From: Candidatus Zhuqueibacterota bacterium 4572_119
Lineage (GTDB): Bacteria > Zhuqueibacterota > Zhuqueibacteria > Thermofontimicrobiales > Thermofontimicrobiaceae
Length of the DNA: 9,696 bases
Assembly: GCA_002084535.1 (NCBI GenBank)
Contig: NBLI01000131.1
Coordinates: forward strand, 1 to 9,696
Reading direction: 5' to 3'
Below are positions 1 through 6,457 of this stretch, in pieces; within the stretch, counting starts at the first letter, position 1; each line of letters opens with the position of its first letter. The notes under the pieces are model-generated. The model saw only the letters and a program-made list of their open reading frames with translations, did no database searches and was not told the DNA's origin. A program made the translations under genes and the position numbers.

Positions 1-331
1 ACTTTTTGTACACTTTTATAGAATATTTTATTTGTATCTTTGTCAAATTGAAAATATGTTAATTTGTATTAATAGAAACATTTTTTTCATCATATATAAA
101 ACTGTTTATATTGAAGTTATAGCACCATAATTTATGAAAAATCTTAAAATGCCTGGTTTTTAGAATGGACTCTTGAATAAAATTAAAGAAATAAATGTTA
201 ACACTGTTGTAACATAGAATTGTTAGTTTCTTAAAATTTTAATAGTAAAGACGAGTTATAAAAAATGAATATTTGAAAAATAATTTTTACAGCTCATTAA
301 GTTTTTATTAATAAATTAAAGGAGACAGTAA
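1..331. other. AT-rich non-coding leader upstream of the first CYTH-like gene
   Basis: No convincing coding region is visible on either strand; base composition is strongly A/T, unlike the genes that follow. The stretch probably carries the promoter of the 332-1397 gene pair, but no sigma-70 -35/-10 pair with good spacing stands out. The clearest structure is an imperfect dyad at 195-215. The last bases carry a good SD (AAAGGAG, 318-324) seven bases before the ATG at 332. Confidence 0.6.
195..215. promoter_or_regulatory. Imperfect 21-bp dyad, candidate operator
   Basis: ATGTTA at 195-200 and TAACAT at 210-215 form inverted arms around a nine-base centre; eight of ten position pairs are complementary around the central T205. 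The size and symmetry resemble a binding site for a dimeric regulator, and it lies 117 bases upstream of the first start codon. In such AT-rich DNA a dyad of this quality can arise by chance, and no matching regulator is in the window. It is not a recognisable Pho box. Confidence 0.25.
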
Positions 332-919
332 ATGGGAAAAATCATCCCTCGCTGGGAATGGCGTACTTTTGGTGAAAATTTGAGTTTCGGTGAAGCTAAC
401 ATCCGGAAGCATGAACAAGGACAAGTCAGAGAATCATCTGAAATATATATTTTATCCGATGCCAGTAATGATAATACAAAAATTCGTGATGAACTAATGG
501 ATATTAAAACTCTGCTGCGGGTCAACAATAATGGACTTGAACAATGGACGCCTATTTTAAAAGCCGGGTTTCCAATTCATATCACTGATTTAGCGGTAGT
601 GTACAAAGCATTTAATATTAAATATCCCTATTTTCAAAAAGACGAATACTCGTATGATGAATATTTAAATGAGCTTATTAAACCGGCAAACGAGCTTCAG
701 ATTGTGAATGTATTTAAAAAACGTTCTGGTTATACAATCAATGATTGTATTGTTGAAATCGCGGAAGTAAAGTTTAATGAATTTCATACAAAAACAATAG
801 CAGTTGAACATCCCGATCCAGAACTTGTTATTAGCACAGTAAAAGAGTTAGAGTTGATTGAGCTTGAAAATATCAATTATATCAAAGCGATGAAACAATC
901 TGTTGGTATGAAATATTAA
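332..919 (+). CDS. Divergent CYTH-like domain protein
   Basis: A soluble 195-residue protein with no signal peptide or membrane segment. I read it as a diverged CYTH (triphosphate tunnel) fold. The segment around residues 36-66 fits the CYTH strand order: Y39-ILSD replaces the usual YFDT, then R52, a D-I-K strand, and W-T-P-I-L-K (a lysine-ended strand). Near residues 128-147 a K-K-R-S-G-Y segment leads into a V-E-I-A-E-V acidic strand, followed by T-I-A-V-E-H. The usual N-terminal ExExK is degenerate; W-E-W-R-T-F (8-13) may stand in its place. It starts after a strong SD (AAAGGAG, 318-324) and ends 13 bases before a canonical CYTH gene, so the two are very probably co-transcribed. A role with triphosphate or polyphosphate is inferred; the missing motif residues could mean binding or regulation rather than catalysis. 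Confidence 0.6.
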   Translation: MGKIIPRWEWRTFGENLSFGEANIRKHEQGQVRESSEIYILSDASNDNTKIRDELMDIKTLLRVNNNGLEQWTPILKAGFPIHITDLAVVYKAFNIKYPYFQKDEYSYDEYLNELIKPANELQIVNVFKKRSGYTINDCIVEIAEVKFNEFHTKTIAVEHPDPELVISTVKELELIELENINYIKAMKQSVGMKY

Positions 920-932
920 TCAGGAGAATATT

Positions 933-1397
933 ATGGCGCAAGAAATAGAAAGAAAATTCCTGATAAAAGGAGATGAGTGGCGTAATTTTGCAAAAGGAAC
1001 GGTTTATCGCCAGGGTTATCTTTCGACTGTCAAAGAACGCGTTGTTCGTGTAAGGACGATTGATGATAAAGGTTATTTGACCATCAAAGGTATTACGACT
1101 GGCGCCACACGGCTGGAGTACGAATACGAAATCTCCTGGAAAGAAGCTACTGAAATGCTGGATGAGCTTTGCGAACGACCCTTGATCGAAAAAACTCGTT
1201 TTGTTATTGATTTTGCCGGCATGAAATGGGAAGTCGATGAATTCGCTGGCGAGAACAAGGGGCTCACCGTGGCAGAAATTGAGCTAACTGACGAAGATCA
1301 GCATTTTGAAATTCCTGATTGGATCGGCGAAGAAGTTACTGGCGATCCTAAATATTTTAATTCCAATCTTATTAAAGAGCCATTTTCCAAATGGTAA
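933..1397 (+). CDS. CYTH domain protein, probable inorganic triphosphatase (triphosphate tunnel metalloenzyme)
   Basis: A 154-residue cytosolic protein consisting of one CYTH domain, the size of the short bacterial enzymes related to Nitrosomonas NeuTTM, which split tripolyphosphate with a divalent metal. The signature is intact: E4-I-E6-R-K8-F (ExExK), R26-x-G-Y-L, paired R39/R41, Y-L-T-I-K52-G, alternating acidic residues in L-E62-Y-E64-Y-E66, K87-x-R89, W-E-V-D102-E103-F and A-E115-I-E117. Together these supply the basic tunnel lining and the metal-binding carboxylates. An AGGAG at 922-926, six bases before the ATG, fixes the start. It lies 13 bases after another CYTH-like gene and upstream of a phosphate transport cluster, which favours tripolyphosphate or polyphosphate ends as substrate. 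The broader family also includes class IV adenylate cyclases and thiamine-triphosphatases; the fold call is firm, the exact substrate is not. Confidence 0.9.
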   Translation: MAQEIERKFLIKGDEWRNFAKGTVYRQGYLSTVKERVVRVRTIDDKGYLTIKGITTGATRLEYEYEISWKEATEMLDELCERPLIEKTRFVIDFAGMKWEVDEFAGENKGLTVAEIELTDEDQHFEIPDWIGEEVTGDPKYFNSNLIKEPFSKW

Positions 1398-1637
1398 AAT
1401 TGATTAAAACAAATCCGAATTTCATGAATTACCGAAAAAAAATTAAAATTTAATCTCATAGCAGCTTAATCATATTTAGAACAACTATCATTTCCGCCTG
1501 ATTTTAGCGGGAATCTCCCGAGGTAAAAAAGAGAGATTTCATCACACTATGATGTCTCGTTAATTAGTTAAAATTTAGATCCCACTGTCCCCATGTGGGT
1601 TCGCGGTTAAAAAAGTAAACCTAACATTGCCAACACT
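1398..1637 (+). other. Structured intergenic region before the TTT transporter genes
   Basis: There is no gene here. Several inverted repeats lie in series and overlap: 1491-1497 with 1507-1513; 1510-1517 with 1533-1540; 1533-1536 plus 1540-1544 with 1550-1558; and a five-base stem, 1581-1585 with 1595-1599. The first three share bases, so they cannot all form at once. None is followed by a run of T, so a simple Rho-independent terminator is not supported. No SD is visible before the ATG at 1638. The region may separate the CYTH pair from the transporter genes and hold a promoter or leader RNA, but it matches no riboswitch class I know. Confidence 0.4.
1491..1558 (+). promoter_or_regulatory. 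Overlapping, mutually exclusive hairpins
   Basis: Hairpin A pairs TTTCCGC (1491-1497) with GCGGGAA (1507-1513): seven pairs including one G-U, with a nine-base loop. Hairpin B pairs GGAATCTC (1510-1517) with GAGATTTC (1533-1540): eight pairs including one G-U. Hairpin C pairs GAGA plus CATCA (1533-1536, 1540-1544) with TGATGTCTC (1550-1558), with a three-base bulge and a five-base loop. A and B share 1510-1513; B and C share 1533-1540. Such an arrangement could be a switch or attenuator, or the remains of transcript ends; no poly-U tract is present. Confidence 0.35.
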
Positions 1638-3134
1638 ATGAAAATATTTGTAACTATACAACTGATTACCCTGTTTTTGTTAATGATACTTTCCCCACTA
1701 CTTGCCGATTATCCTGAAAAAAATATCACCATCGTGGTTCACAGCAAAGCGGGTTCAGCTATTGATTTGATGGCGCGAAAAGTTTCTGCTATTTCTAATA
1801 AATATATCGATGTACCCATAATTGTAGAGAACATACCAGGTGGATCTGGATTAGCAGCCATGCGTCGCGTTTCTGATAAAAAGGCTGATGGTTACACAGT
1901 GCTCGGTGTGGTCAAGTCTTTCATTTCAACCGTTTTGCTAACTGACGCCGGTGTTGGGCTGGATGATTTTCATTTCTTAACCTGTATGGTAGTTGACCCG
2001 GAAGTATTGATTACCAACCGCCATTCTAACATTCGAACACTGGATGAAATTATTGCCGATGCCAAAGCAAAGAATGGCAATCAAAAATGGCTTGGTCCAT
2101 TGGTTGGTGGACTCGATCATTTGATGGCTGTGAAGACCTGGGAAAAAATTGGGATTCACGGCAACTGGGTTCCTTTTGAAGGCGGATCAGGCGCGATTGT
2201 GGCGTTATTAGGTCAGCACGGCAAAGTTTACGTGGGTAATCCGATCGATGTTAAAGGGAGACCGGATTTAATGATTGCGGCGGTTGCCGCACCGAATCGT
2301 TTGAATGATTTTCCTGACGCGCCTACCTTTGTTGAAAAAGGATTTGGACTGGAAAATGAAATTATGTGGCGCGGCTTTGCAGTGAAAAAAGGTACCAATC
2401 CTGAAGTTATTAAGTTTCTTGAAGATTTATTTCAACAAATAAGCAATGACCCCGACTGGATTAACTTTATTGAAACAACATCAGCACAACCTGTTTTTTA
2501 TGACAGTGAAACATTTTCCCAGATGATTGCCGATGATAACGTTGAAGCTGTTAAATATTTGAATAAAGCAGGCGTAATAAGCAGTGGAAATGGATCACAA
2601 AAAAACATCTGGTTTGTATTAGCGGGATTGGTGGTCGCGGTAGCGCTGCTATCAATGTTAATATTAAAGATATTGAAAAAGAAGCCAACCGGTGTTATGA
2701 TCTTTTCAGCAATCTTGATCGTAATCGGTTTGTTTTTCTATTATCTCACATTTAATTTTCCACAAGGTTCATTGACAAAGTCAGTGGGACCAGCATCCAT
2801 TCCCCGTATTTGGATTTTTACATTACTTATTTTCTCAATATGGCAATTGATAAATACAATGCGAAAGCCAGAAGAGCAAATTAAAAAAGATCCGGAACAA
2901 AAAATTGGATTGGTTGTTGTTTTTGTCGCTATGATGGTTTTATATTTAATAATAATAAATGTTGTTGGTTATTTTATCAGTACTCTGCTTTTTCTTATAT
3001 GCGGTATTTTAATTCTTTCCTATCGTAAATATGTTTTTATTATTGCCAGTTCGGCTGGTTTTGTATTGTTTGCTTATCTGTTTTTTTACAAGATGTTACA
3101 GATACCTTTGCCCTTGGGAACATTGTTTGAATAA
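1638..3134 (+). CDS. TctC-TctB fusion: tethered solute-binding protein plus small membrane subunit of a TTT transporter
   Basis: A 498-residue fusion of two subunits that are normally separate. Residues 1-23 are a signal peptide (M-K-I-F, hydrophobic core, L-L-A before D24). Residues 24 to about 315 are a TctC-type periplasmic binding protein: Y-P-E-K-N-I-T start, A-G-S-A-I-D43 in the ligand-contact loop, E-N-I-P-G-G-S-G-L-A-A, K-A-D-G-Y-T, and L-N-D-F-P-D-A-P-T-F-V-E. A membrane segment at about 324-343, followed by the basic K-I-L-K-K-K-P, takes the chain to the cytoplasm. Residues 353-498 are a TctB (DUF1468-like) domain with about four membrane helices and the motif S-V-G-P-A-S-I-P-R (382-390). 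The binding protein is thus predicted to be permanently anchored next to the permease. No SD is visible before the ATG, yet the signal peptide begins right there and no upstream in-frame start is open. The ligand is unknown; phosphate genes downstream suggest a phosphate-linked compound (inference). Confidence 0.85.
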   Translation: MKIFVTIQLITLFLLMILSPLLADYPEKNITIVVHSKAGSAIDLMARKVSAISNKYIDVPIIVENIPGGSGLAAMRRVSDKKADGYTVLGVVKSFISTVLLTDAGVGLDDFHFLTCMVVDPEVLITNRHSNIRTLDEIIADAKAKNGNQKWLGPLVGGLDHLMAVKTWEKIGIHGNWVPFEGGSGAIVALLGQHGKVYVGNPIDVKGRPDLMIAAVAAPNRLNDFPDAPTFVEKGFGLENEIMWRGFAVKKGTNPEVIKFLEDLFQQISNDPDWINFIETTSAQPVFYDSETFSQMIADDNVEAVKYLNKAGVISSGNGSQKNIWFVLAGLVVAVALLSMLILKILKKKPTGVMIFSAILIVIGLFFYYLTFNFPQGSLTKSVGPASIPRIWIFTLLIFSIWQLINTMRKPEEQIKKDPEQKIGLVVVFVAMMVLYLIIINVVGYFISTLLFLICGILILSYRKYVFIIASSAGFVLFAYLFFYKMLQIPLPLGTLFE

Positions 3135-3242
3135 AAAATTATTTGACAGGATTACAGGATAAAAAAAAACTTAGATATTTGAAATTGACAAAATATTGAG
3201 GGATAGAATTAAAAAATTCATCTCTCTTCAGGATAAAAATAA
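3135..3242 (+). other. Gap between tctC-tctB and tctA with short direct repeats and a hairpin
   Basis: This 108-base spacer is long for two subunits of one transporter. It contains ACAGGAT twice, eight bases apart (3146-3152 and 3154-3160), and CAGGATAAAAA twice (3155-3165 and 3229-3239); the second copy supplies the probable SD (AGGA, 3230-3233) of tctA. TTGACA occurs at 3143-3148 and 3185-3190, but neither has a good -10 at proper spacing. A strong hairpin occupies 3198-3226. No small gene is seen. Confidence 0.45.
3198..3226 (+). promoter_or_regulatory. Strong hairpin just upstream of the tctA ribosome binding site
   Basis: Bases 3198-3210 pair with 3215-3226 around an AAAA loop: twelve pairs with one G-U (3201/3223) and one bulged base (A3205). 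The stem ends four bases before the AGGA SD at 3230-3233. No T-run follows, so a terminator is unlikely. Known roles for such structures between transporter subunits include mRNA end protection, processing and subunit ratio control; which applies here is not shown. Confidence 0.45.
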
Positions 3243-4055
3243 ATGGAAATTTTAACAAATCTTATTGATGGATTCGGACACCTTGCGGGCTGGCTGCCTA
3301 TAATGGTGATTTTGGCGGGTGTTGTTTTTGGAATCATGGCTGGTGTAATGCCAGGGTTATCGCCGTCAATTGGGGTGGCATTGCTTGTGCCATTCACTTA
3401 TGGTATGGATCCTTTGCTTGCTTTGATTTTATTGGCGGCAGTCTATTCAGCCTCAAACTATGGAGGATCAATTACCGCCATTGCCATTAATACACCCGGA
3501 ACGCCGGGAGCGGTTGCCACGTCTTTTGATGGGTATCCTCTGACAAAACAGGGTAAACCTGGTTTGGCGTTGGGGATTTCGATTATTTCATCTACTGCCG
3601 GTGGAATAATTGGTACGATTATTTTGATCCTGTTTTCGGTACCGCTGGCAAAATTCACACTAAAATTTGGTCCTCCGGAATATTTCTCTTTAGCCCTGTT
3701 AGGATTAACCATTGTTTCATCCCTCTCATCTGAAAATTATTTAAAAGGTTTTATAGCAACTGCTATTGGTTTGCTGTTAACAACTTTTGGCATGGATCCT
3801 TTTACCGGTTATTTACGCTTTACTTTTGGCGTCGCGGAGTTAGCAGATGGTTTTACATTTATCCCCGCGTTAATCGGTCTTTTTGCTTTAGGGGAAGTGT
3901 TTGTAAATTTAGAAAAGTTTAAGCCGTTCAATAAAACGGTACAGAAGTTGTCCGGAAAATTGCCGACTCTTTATAGGTCAGTCTTCACTATTAGGGACGC
4001 TGATTGGTACTGTACCGGGGGCAGGTTCTGCAATTGCAACTTTTATCGCTTATAA
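3243..4055 (+). CDS. tctA: TctA large membrane subunit of TTT transporter, N-terminal part (frameshifted)
   Basis: This frame encodes about the first half of TctA, the large permease subunit that moves the ligand released by the TctC domain. Visible family features are V-M-P-G-L-S-P-S-I-G (35-44), Y-S-A-S-N-Y-G-G-S-I (68-77), I-N-T-P-G-T-P-G (82-89), F-D-G-Y-P-L (95-100) and K-F-G-P-P-E-Y-F-S, with several hydrophobic helices. Homology runs to about residue 243 (K-L-P-T-L-Y-R); after that the frame reads an unrelated tail up to the stop at 4053-4055. TctA continues in the +1 frame from about 3979. The start has a modest SD (AGGA, 3230-3233, nine bases away). Taken with the downstream part, the gene spans 3243-4704, close to the usual size of about 500 residues. 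Either a real lesion or a sequencing/assembly error explains the break. Confidence 0.85.
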   Translation: MEILTNLIDGFGHLAGWLPIMVILAGVVFGIMAGVMPGLSPSIGVALLVPFTYGMDPLLALILLAAVYSASNYGGSITAIAINTPGTPGAVATSFDGYPLTKQGKPGLALGISIISSTAGGIIGTIILILFSVPLAKFTLKFGPPEYFSLALLGLTIVSSLSSENYLKGFIATAIGLLLTTFGMDPFTGYLRFTFGVAELADGFTFIPALIGLFALGEVFVNLEKFKPFNKTVQKLSGKLPTLYRSVFTIRDADWYCTGGRFCNCNFYRL

Positions 4056-4704
4056 TGAAGCGAAACGTACCAGCAAACATCCGGAGAAATTTGGTCATGG
4101 CGCTTTAGAAGGCGTAGCAGCGCCGGAGTCGGCAAATAACGCGTCAGTTGGAGGCGCTTTAGTGCCTTTGTTGGCGCTTGGAATCCCGGGCAGCGCTTCA
4201 ACTGCTGTTTTGATTGGCGCTTTATTATTGCATGGGTTGGTTCCGGGCCCAGAGTTATTTATTAAACACGCGGACATTGTTTACGGTTTATTTGCCAGTC
4301 TATTGGTGGCTAATGTTTTTATGCTTGTACTGGGTATTTTTGGCAGGCATTTATGGGTAAAAATAATTTCCGCTTCCAAATCAATTCTTTATCCAATTAT
4401 TATGGCGCTATCATTCATTGGTAGTTACTCAGTAAATAATTCGCTGTTTGATGTCGGCACCTGCCTTGGGTTTGGCGTCCTGGGATGGATATTAAAACGG
4501 TACAAATATCCGACAGCGCCGGTCGTTTTAGGATTAATTCTTGGTTTTATGGTGGAAGCAAATTTCCGCCGTACTATGCTAATGGGTGACGCGTCGATCT
4601 TTTTTACTCGTCCTTTTAGTCTGGTCATGCTGATATTGGCGGCAGCTTCGTTTGGTTATCCGATATTAAAACAAAAATTCGCAAAGAAAAAATCTGCTAA
4701 ATAA
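3979..4704 (+). pseudogene. tctA: TctA C-terminal part, out of frame with its N-terminal half
   Basis: In this frame, homology to TctA resumes with Q-S-S-L-L-G-T-L-I-G (from 3979), the second conserved P-G-A-G motif, F-I-A-Y-N-E-A-K-R, G-H-G-A-L-E-G-V-A-A-P-E-S-A-N-N, L-G-I-P-G-S-A-S-T-A-V-L and H-G-L-V-P-G-P-E-L-F, then further membrane helices and a lysine-rich end. A GTG at 4162 could be called as a start, but conserved TctA sequence extends far upstream of it without interruption, so the piece is the second half of one gene. The frame is open back to 3913, so the shift lies between 3913 and 4055 and most likely at about 3963-3993. From memory of the family, some ten residues of the loop before R/Q-S-S appear to be missing, which would fit a small deletion of 3n+2 bases. 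The stop is 15 bases before the DUF47 gene. Confidence 0.75.
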
Positions 4705-4719
4705 AATGCGAGGAAAATA

Positions 4720-5364
4720 ATGGCAATCTTGCTGAAAAGAACAAAAGAAATTGAAGGCCAAATTGATGAATATTTAGATTGCGTTGTCCGAGGCGGATTG
4801 CTGTTTAAGCAGGGTATCAAATATTACCTTGAAGGAATGCAGGATGAATTTGAAAAACGAATGAAGGATTTGGATGAATTGGAAAGCCATGCTGATAGAA
4901 TCCGACGTGAGATTATTAATAAGCTTTATCTGCACACACTGATCCCTGACGCGAGAGGGGATGTTTTAGGGATTATTGAAAGTACGGACAACGTGCTAAA
5001 TGTTACAGCCGAAACTCTCAAGCAGTTTTATGTTGAAATCCCTGATATATTGCCTGATTTGCACAAGTTGTTCCTGGATTTGACTGATGCGTCAATATCT
5101 GCATTGGAATCATTAGTCGTCGCTATTCGCTCGTATTTCAGAGATATTACTTCAGTTCGCGATCATACTAATAAAGTTTTATTTTATGAAAAAGAAGCGG
5201 ATAAAATAGGGGATAAAATTAAATGGAACATTTTTCGGAAGGATATTCATTTAAGTCAAAAAATACACATGCGGTATTTTGCTTTGCATATTGAAAATAT
5301 TTCTGACAATGCAGAGAGTGTAACGGATCGTTTGGCGATTGCTACAATAAAAAGATCGGAATAA
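4720..5364 (+). CDS. DUF47 family (PhoU-like) phosphate transport regulator, partner of PiT
   Basis: A 214-residue soluble, largely helical protein of the DUF47/UPF0111 family, related to PhoU and typically encoded next to a PiT transporter, as here (17 bases upstream of it). Recognisable segments are D-C-V-V-R-G-G-L-L-F near the N-terminus, E-L-E-S-H-A-D-R-I-R-R-E-I, the family hallmark T-L-I-P-D-A-R-G-D-V-L-G-I-I-E with T-D-N-V-L-N, and C-terminal H-I-E-N-I-S-D-N-A-E-S-V-T-D-R. The paired acidic E-x-x-x-D/E-x-x-A-D stretches resemble the metal-binding helices of PhoU. The probable role is cytoplasmic control of phosphate entry through PiT; direct biochemical function in the family is poorly settled. 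The SD GAGGA (4710-4714) lies five bases before the ATG. Length is normal for the family. Confidence 0.9.
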   Translation: MAILLKRTKEIEGQIDEYLDCVVRGGLLFKQGIKYYLEGMQDEFEKRMKDLDELESHADRIRREIINKLYLHTLIPDARGDVLGIIESTDNVLNVTAETLKQFYVEIPDILPDLHKLFLDLTDASISALESLVVAIRSYFRDITSVRDHTNKVLFYEKEADKIGDKIKWNIFRKDIHLSQKIHMRYFALHIENISDNAESVTDRLAIATIKRSE

Positions 5365-5381
5365 AAAAGGAAGTAATAATT

Positions 5382-6425
5382 TTGATTTGGTTTTATTTGT
5401 TAAGTGGATTGTTTTTGGGATGGTCTCTTGGAGCCAATGATGCGGCGAATATTTTCGGAACAGCAGTAGGCAGCCGAATGATAAAATTCAAAACTGCCGC
5501 GTTGATCGGTGGTATTTTTGTTTTATTGGGAGCTGTAATTAGCGGTGCTGGAGCGACACACACATTGGGAAAGTTAGGCGCGGTTAATGCTCTGGCTGGC
5601 TCCTTTACCGTAGCTCTCGCAGCAGCAATTACTGTCGCCTGGATGACAAAGCTAAAATTACCCGTCTCAACTTCCCAGGCTATCGTCGGAGCGATTGTCG
5701 GCTGGAACCTGTTTACACATTCACCAACTGATATGAATTCATTGACAACGATTGTTTCCACCTGGGTTTTTTGCCCGGTTTTGGCTGGAGTATTTTCTTT
5801 TGTAATTTTTCATATATTCAGACTGTTTCTGCATAAATCAAAAATACATTTATTGGAGCTGGATGCATATAATCGATTAGGTTTGATTTTAGTTGGCGCT
5901 TTTGGCGCTTATAGTTTGGGAGCAAATAACATCGCTAATGTAATGGGAGTGTTTGTTCCTGCTGCACCGTTTAAAGATTTGCATATATTAGGAGTGAATT
6001 TTACAGGTACTCAGTTGTTATTTTCAATTGGGGGATTGGCGATTGCTGTTGGTGTTTATACATATTCATACAAAGTGATGTTGACCGTGGGAAACGACCT
6101 ATTTAAATTAACTCCTGTCATGGCTCTGGTGGTTATTATAGCTGAATCTCTGGTACTTTTTATTTTTGCTTCACAGGGTTTGCAAAATTTGTTACTTTCA
6201 TATGGATTACCTGCCTTTCCATTAGTGCCGGTTTCCAGTTCGCAGGCGGTGGTCGGCGCAGTCATTGGTATAAGCCTTGCGAAAGGTGGTAAAGGAGTTA
6301 ATTACGGGATACTGGGCAGAATAGCGTCCGGCTGGGTTACAACACCAATTACTGCAGCAGCAATTTCTTTTGTTTCACTGTTTTTTGTACAGAATGTTTT
6401 TTTAATGCAGGTTTACAGGTCATAG
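5382..6425 (+). CDS. PiT family inorganic phosphate transporter
   Basis: A 347-residue inner-membrane phosphate symporter with the internal duplication of the PiT family: G-A-N-D-A-A-N (17-23) is matched by G-A-N-N-I-A-N (180-186), and P-V-S-T-S-Q-A (94-100) by P-V-S-S-S-Q-A (283-289). About ten hydrophobic helices are evident. Family members couple phosphate, often as a metal-phosphate complex, to H+ or Na+; which ion is used here cannot be told. The start is an unusual TTG at 5382, chosen because AAGGAAG (5367-5373) lies eight bases upstream and the first residues lead straight into the first helix and its G-A-N-D motif. It follows the DUF47 gene by 17 bases, the standard pairing. Length is at the short end but complete. 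Confidence 0.93.
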   Translation: MIWFYLLSGLFLGWSLGANDAANIFGTAVGSRMIKFKTAALIGGIFVLLGAVISGAGATHTLGKLGAVNALAGSFTVALAAAITVAWMTKLKLPVSTSQAIVGAIVGWNLFTHSPTDMNSLTTIVSTWVFCPVLAGVFSFVIFHIFRLFLHKSKIHLLELDAYNRLGLILVGAFGAYSLGANNIANVMGVFVPAAPFKDLHILGVNFTGTQLLFSIGGLAIAVGVYTYSYKVMLTVGNDLFKLTPVMALVVIIAESLVLFIFASQGLQNLLLSYGLPAFPLVPVSSSQAVVGAVIGISLAKGGKGVNYGILGRIASGWVTTPITAAAISFVSLFFVQNVFLMQVYRS

Positions 6426-6457
6426 CGATTAAAAATAGTAAACGGAATCAAACTCAA

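Noticed and set aside
5..42. Bacteroidota-type promoter (TATCTTTG at 35-42, TTTG at 5-8)
   Set aside because: The spacing between the elements is about 26 bases rather than about 20, and it lies nearly 300 bases before the first gene.
933..1397. Class IV adenylate cyclase
   Set aside because: The CYTH family includes this activity, but the short length and phosphate gene context fit the inorganic triphosphatase group better.
1593..1610. Short leader peptide ATG-TGG-GTT-CGC-GGT-TAA
   Set aside because: Only five codons, inside a hairpin, with no SD; too little to support.
3143..3213. Sigma-70 promoter using TTGACA at 3143 or 3185
   Set aside because: Neither hexamer has a TATAAT-like -10 at 16-18 bases; the nearest candidates are 13 or 22 bases away.
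3966..3981. Programmed +1 frameshift at CTT-T (3969-3972), as in prfB
   Set aside because: There is no stop codon after CTT and no SD-like stimulator at the right distance; the loop also seems shortened. A lesion or sequence error explains it better.
4162..4704. An independent gene starting at GTG 4162
   Set aside because: Conserved TctA sequence (P-G-A-G, F-I-A-Y-N-E-A-K-R, A-P-E-S-A-N-N) continues in the same frame well upstream of 4162, so this is the second half of tctA.
5393..5761. Long minus-strand open frame opposite the PiT gene
   Set aside because: Its protein has no recognisable family features and the + strand carries an unmistakable PiT gene; it is a shadow frame. The same applies to the other minus-strand frames across the window.
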